Assembly (NCBI GenBank): GCA_947626155.1
Contig: CANQRC010000027.1
Coordinates: forward strand, 1 to 13,389
Direction of reading: 5' to 3'
Source: an uncultured Clostridia bacterium
Lineage (GTDB): Bacteria; Bacillota; Clostridia; Christensenellales; UBA1242
Length of the DNA: 13,389 nucleotides
Below, one piece after another: positions 13,010-13,389 of this stretch. How positions within the stretch are numbered: the stretch's first letter is position 1; each line of letters starts with the position of its first letter. Position numbers and translations under genes: made by a program. The notes under the pieces are model-generated. The model saw only the letters and a list, made by a program, of their open reading frames with translations, ran no database searches and had not been told where the DNA came from.

Positions 13010-13389
13010 TTATTTCATATCTTTTAAGAATGCTTTGTAGAAGAGGTAGGCGTGATAGATATCAAGTTTTGACGCAACCTCGAATGGGGCGTGCATTGAA
13101 AGGAGTGGAATCCCTGCATCAATTACATTCATGCCATATTCTGCCAAAATGTAGGCAATAGTTCCGCCGCCACCTTGGTCAACTTTTCCCATTTCGGTGA
13201 ATTGGAAGAAGATGTTGTTGTCCTCCAAAATTTTTCTAAGGCTTGCAATATATTCTGGGGCAGCATCATTTGCGCCGCTCTTTCCGCGGTGGCCTGTGTA
13301 TTTGTTGAAAGAAATTCCGCAGGCGAGAAAGGCGTCTGTTTGAATGTTGTAAGCGGCAGCCCAGGATGGGTCATAGCCGGCGGTGACGT
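13010..13389 (-). CDS. M18-family aminopeptidase, C-terminal part
   Basis: This is the last 125 codons of a zinc aminopeptidase of family M18 (aminopeptidase I / ApeB type), which removes N-terminal, often acidic, residues from peptides in the cytoplasm. The visible part reads VTAGYDPSWAAAYNIQTDAF, then FNKYTGHRGKSGANDAAPEY, GKVDQGGGGTIAYILAEYGM and SMHAPFEVASKLDIYHAYLF, ending at TAA (13012-13010). The glycine block and the SMHAPFE histidine, a metal ligand in the family, are intact. The frame is open to the window edge, so the N-terminal two-thirds and the start lie outside. It converges with the 347-aa gene and shares the terminator at 12939-12966. Confidence 0.93.
   Translation of the reverse strand, partial: VTAGYDPSWAAAYNIQTDAFLACGISFNKYTGHRGKSGANDAAPEYIASLRKILEDNNIFFQFTEMGKVDQGGGGTIAYILAEYGMNVIDAGIPLLSMHAPFEVASKLDIYHAYLFYKAFLKDMK

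Overview
The window is a stretch of bacterial chromosome from what looks like a low-GC, Gram-positive member of the Clostridia, probably uncultured or assembled from a metagenome. The main supports are a PcrA-type helicase with a C-terminal Tudor-like tail directly upstream of ligA, strong GGAGG ribosome sites, vegetative promoters with 17-base spacers (three with a TG one base upstream of the -10), and an rpsL-rpsG-fusA-tuf (str) operon. Taxonomy is inference from gene content and style only.

Layout. Positions 1-164 hold imperfect inverted copies of a short intergenic repeat (GCTGTCATTCTGA...GAATCTC). A small unknown gene (169-555, minus) and pcrA (672-2792, plus) diverge from back-to-back promoters. 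pcrA overlaps ligA (2785-4746), and 44 bases later comes a sigma-70-family gene (4791-6374) whose protein carries about 300 extra C-terminal residues. The ligA/sigma gap is a hairpin that contains the sigma gene's ribosome binding site. The str operon follows with its own promoter (6393-6421) and a structured leader that ends in an intrinsic-terminator hairpin (6576-6600) just ahead of rpsL. rpsL, rpsG and fusA are normally tightly packed, but here they are separated by 533 and 376 bases of repeat-rich, GC-richer DNA. tuf has its own promoter and a terminator, but as read here its frame is broken by the loss of about 74 bases in the GTPase domain. A monocistronic 347-residue unknown protein follows (11890-12933), with a promoter, ribosome site and bidirectional terminator. 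The window ends with the 3' part of an M18 aminopeptidase gene on the minus strand.

How the genes work together. pcrA and ligA form a DNA repair/replication pair, and the sigma-like gene in the same transcript direction may link that unit to transcription. rpsL, rpsG, fusA and tuf supply the ribosomal decoding site and the two elongation GTPases. The most notable items are the sigma-like protein with three extra repeated C-terminal modules, the promoter-leader-terminator arrangement before rpsL, the paired composite repeats inside the str operon, the lesion in tuf, and an isoleucine at the normally proline position 91 of S12. I saw no CRISPR array, tRNA, rRNA, transposase or phage gene.
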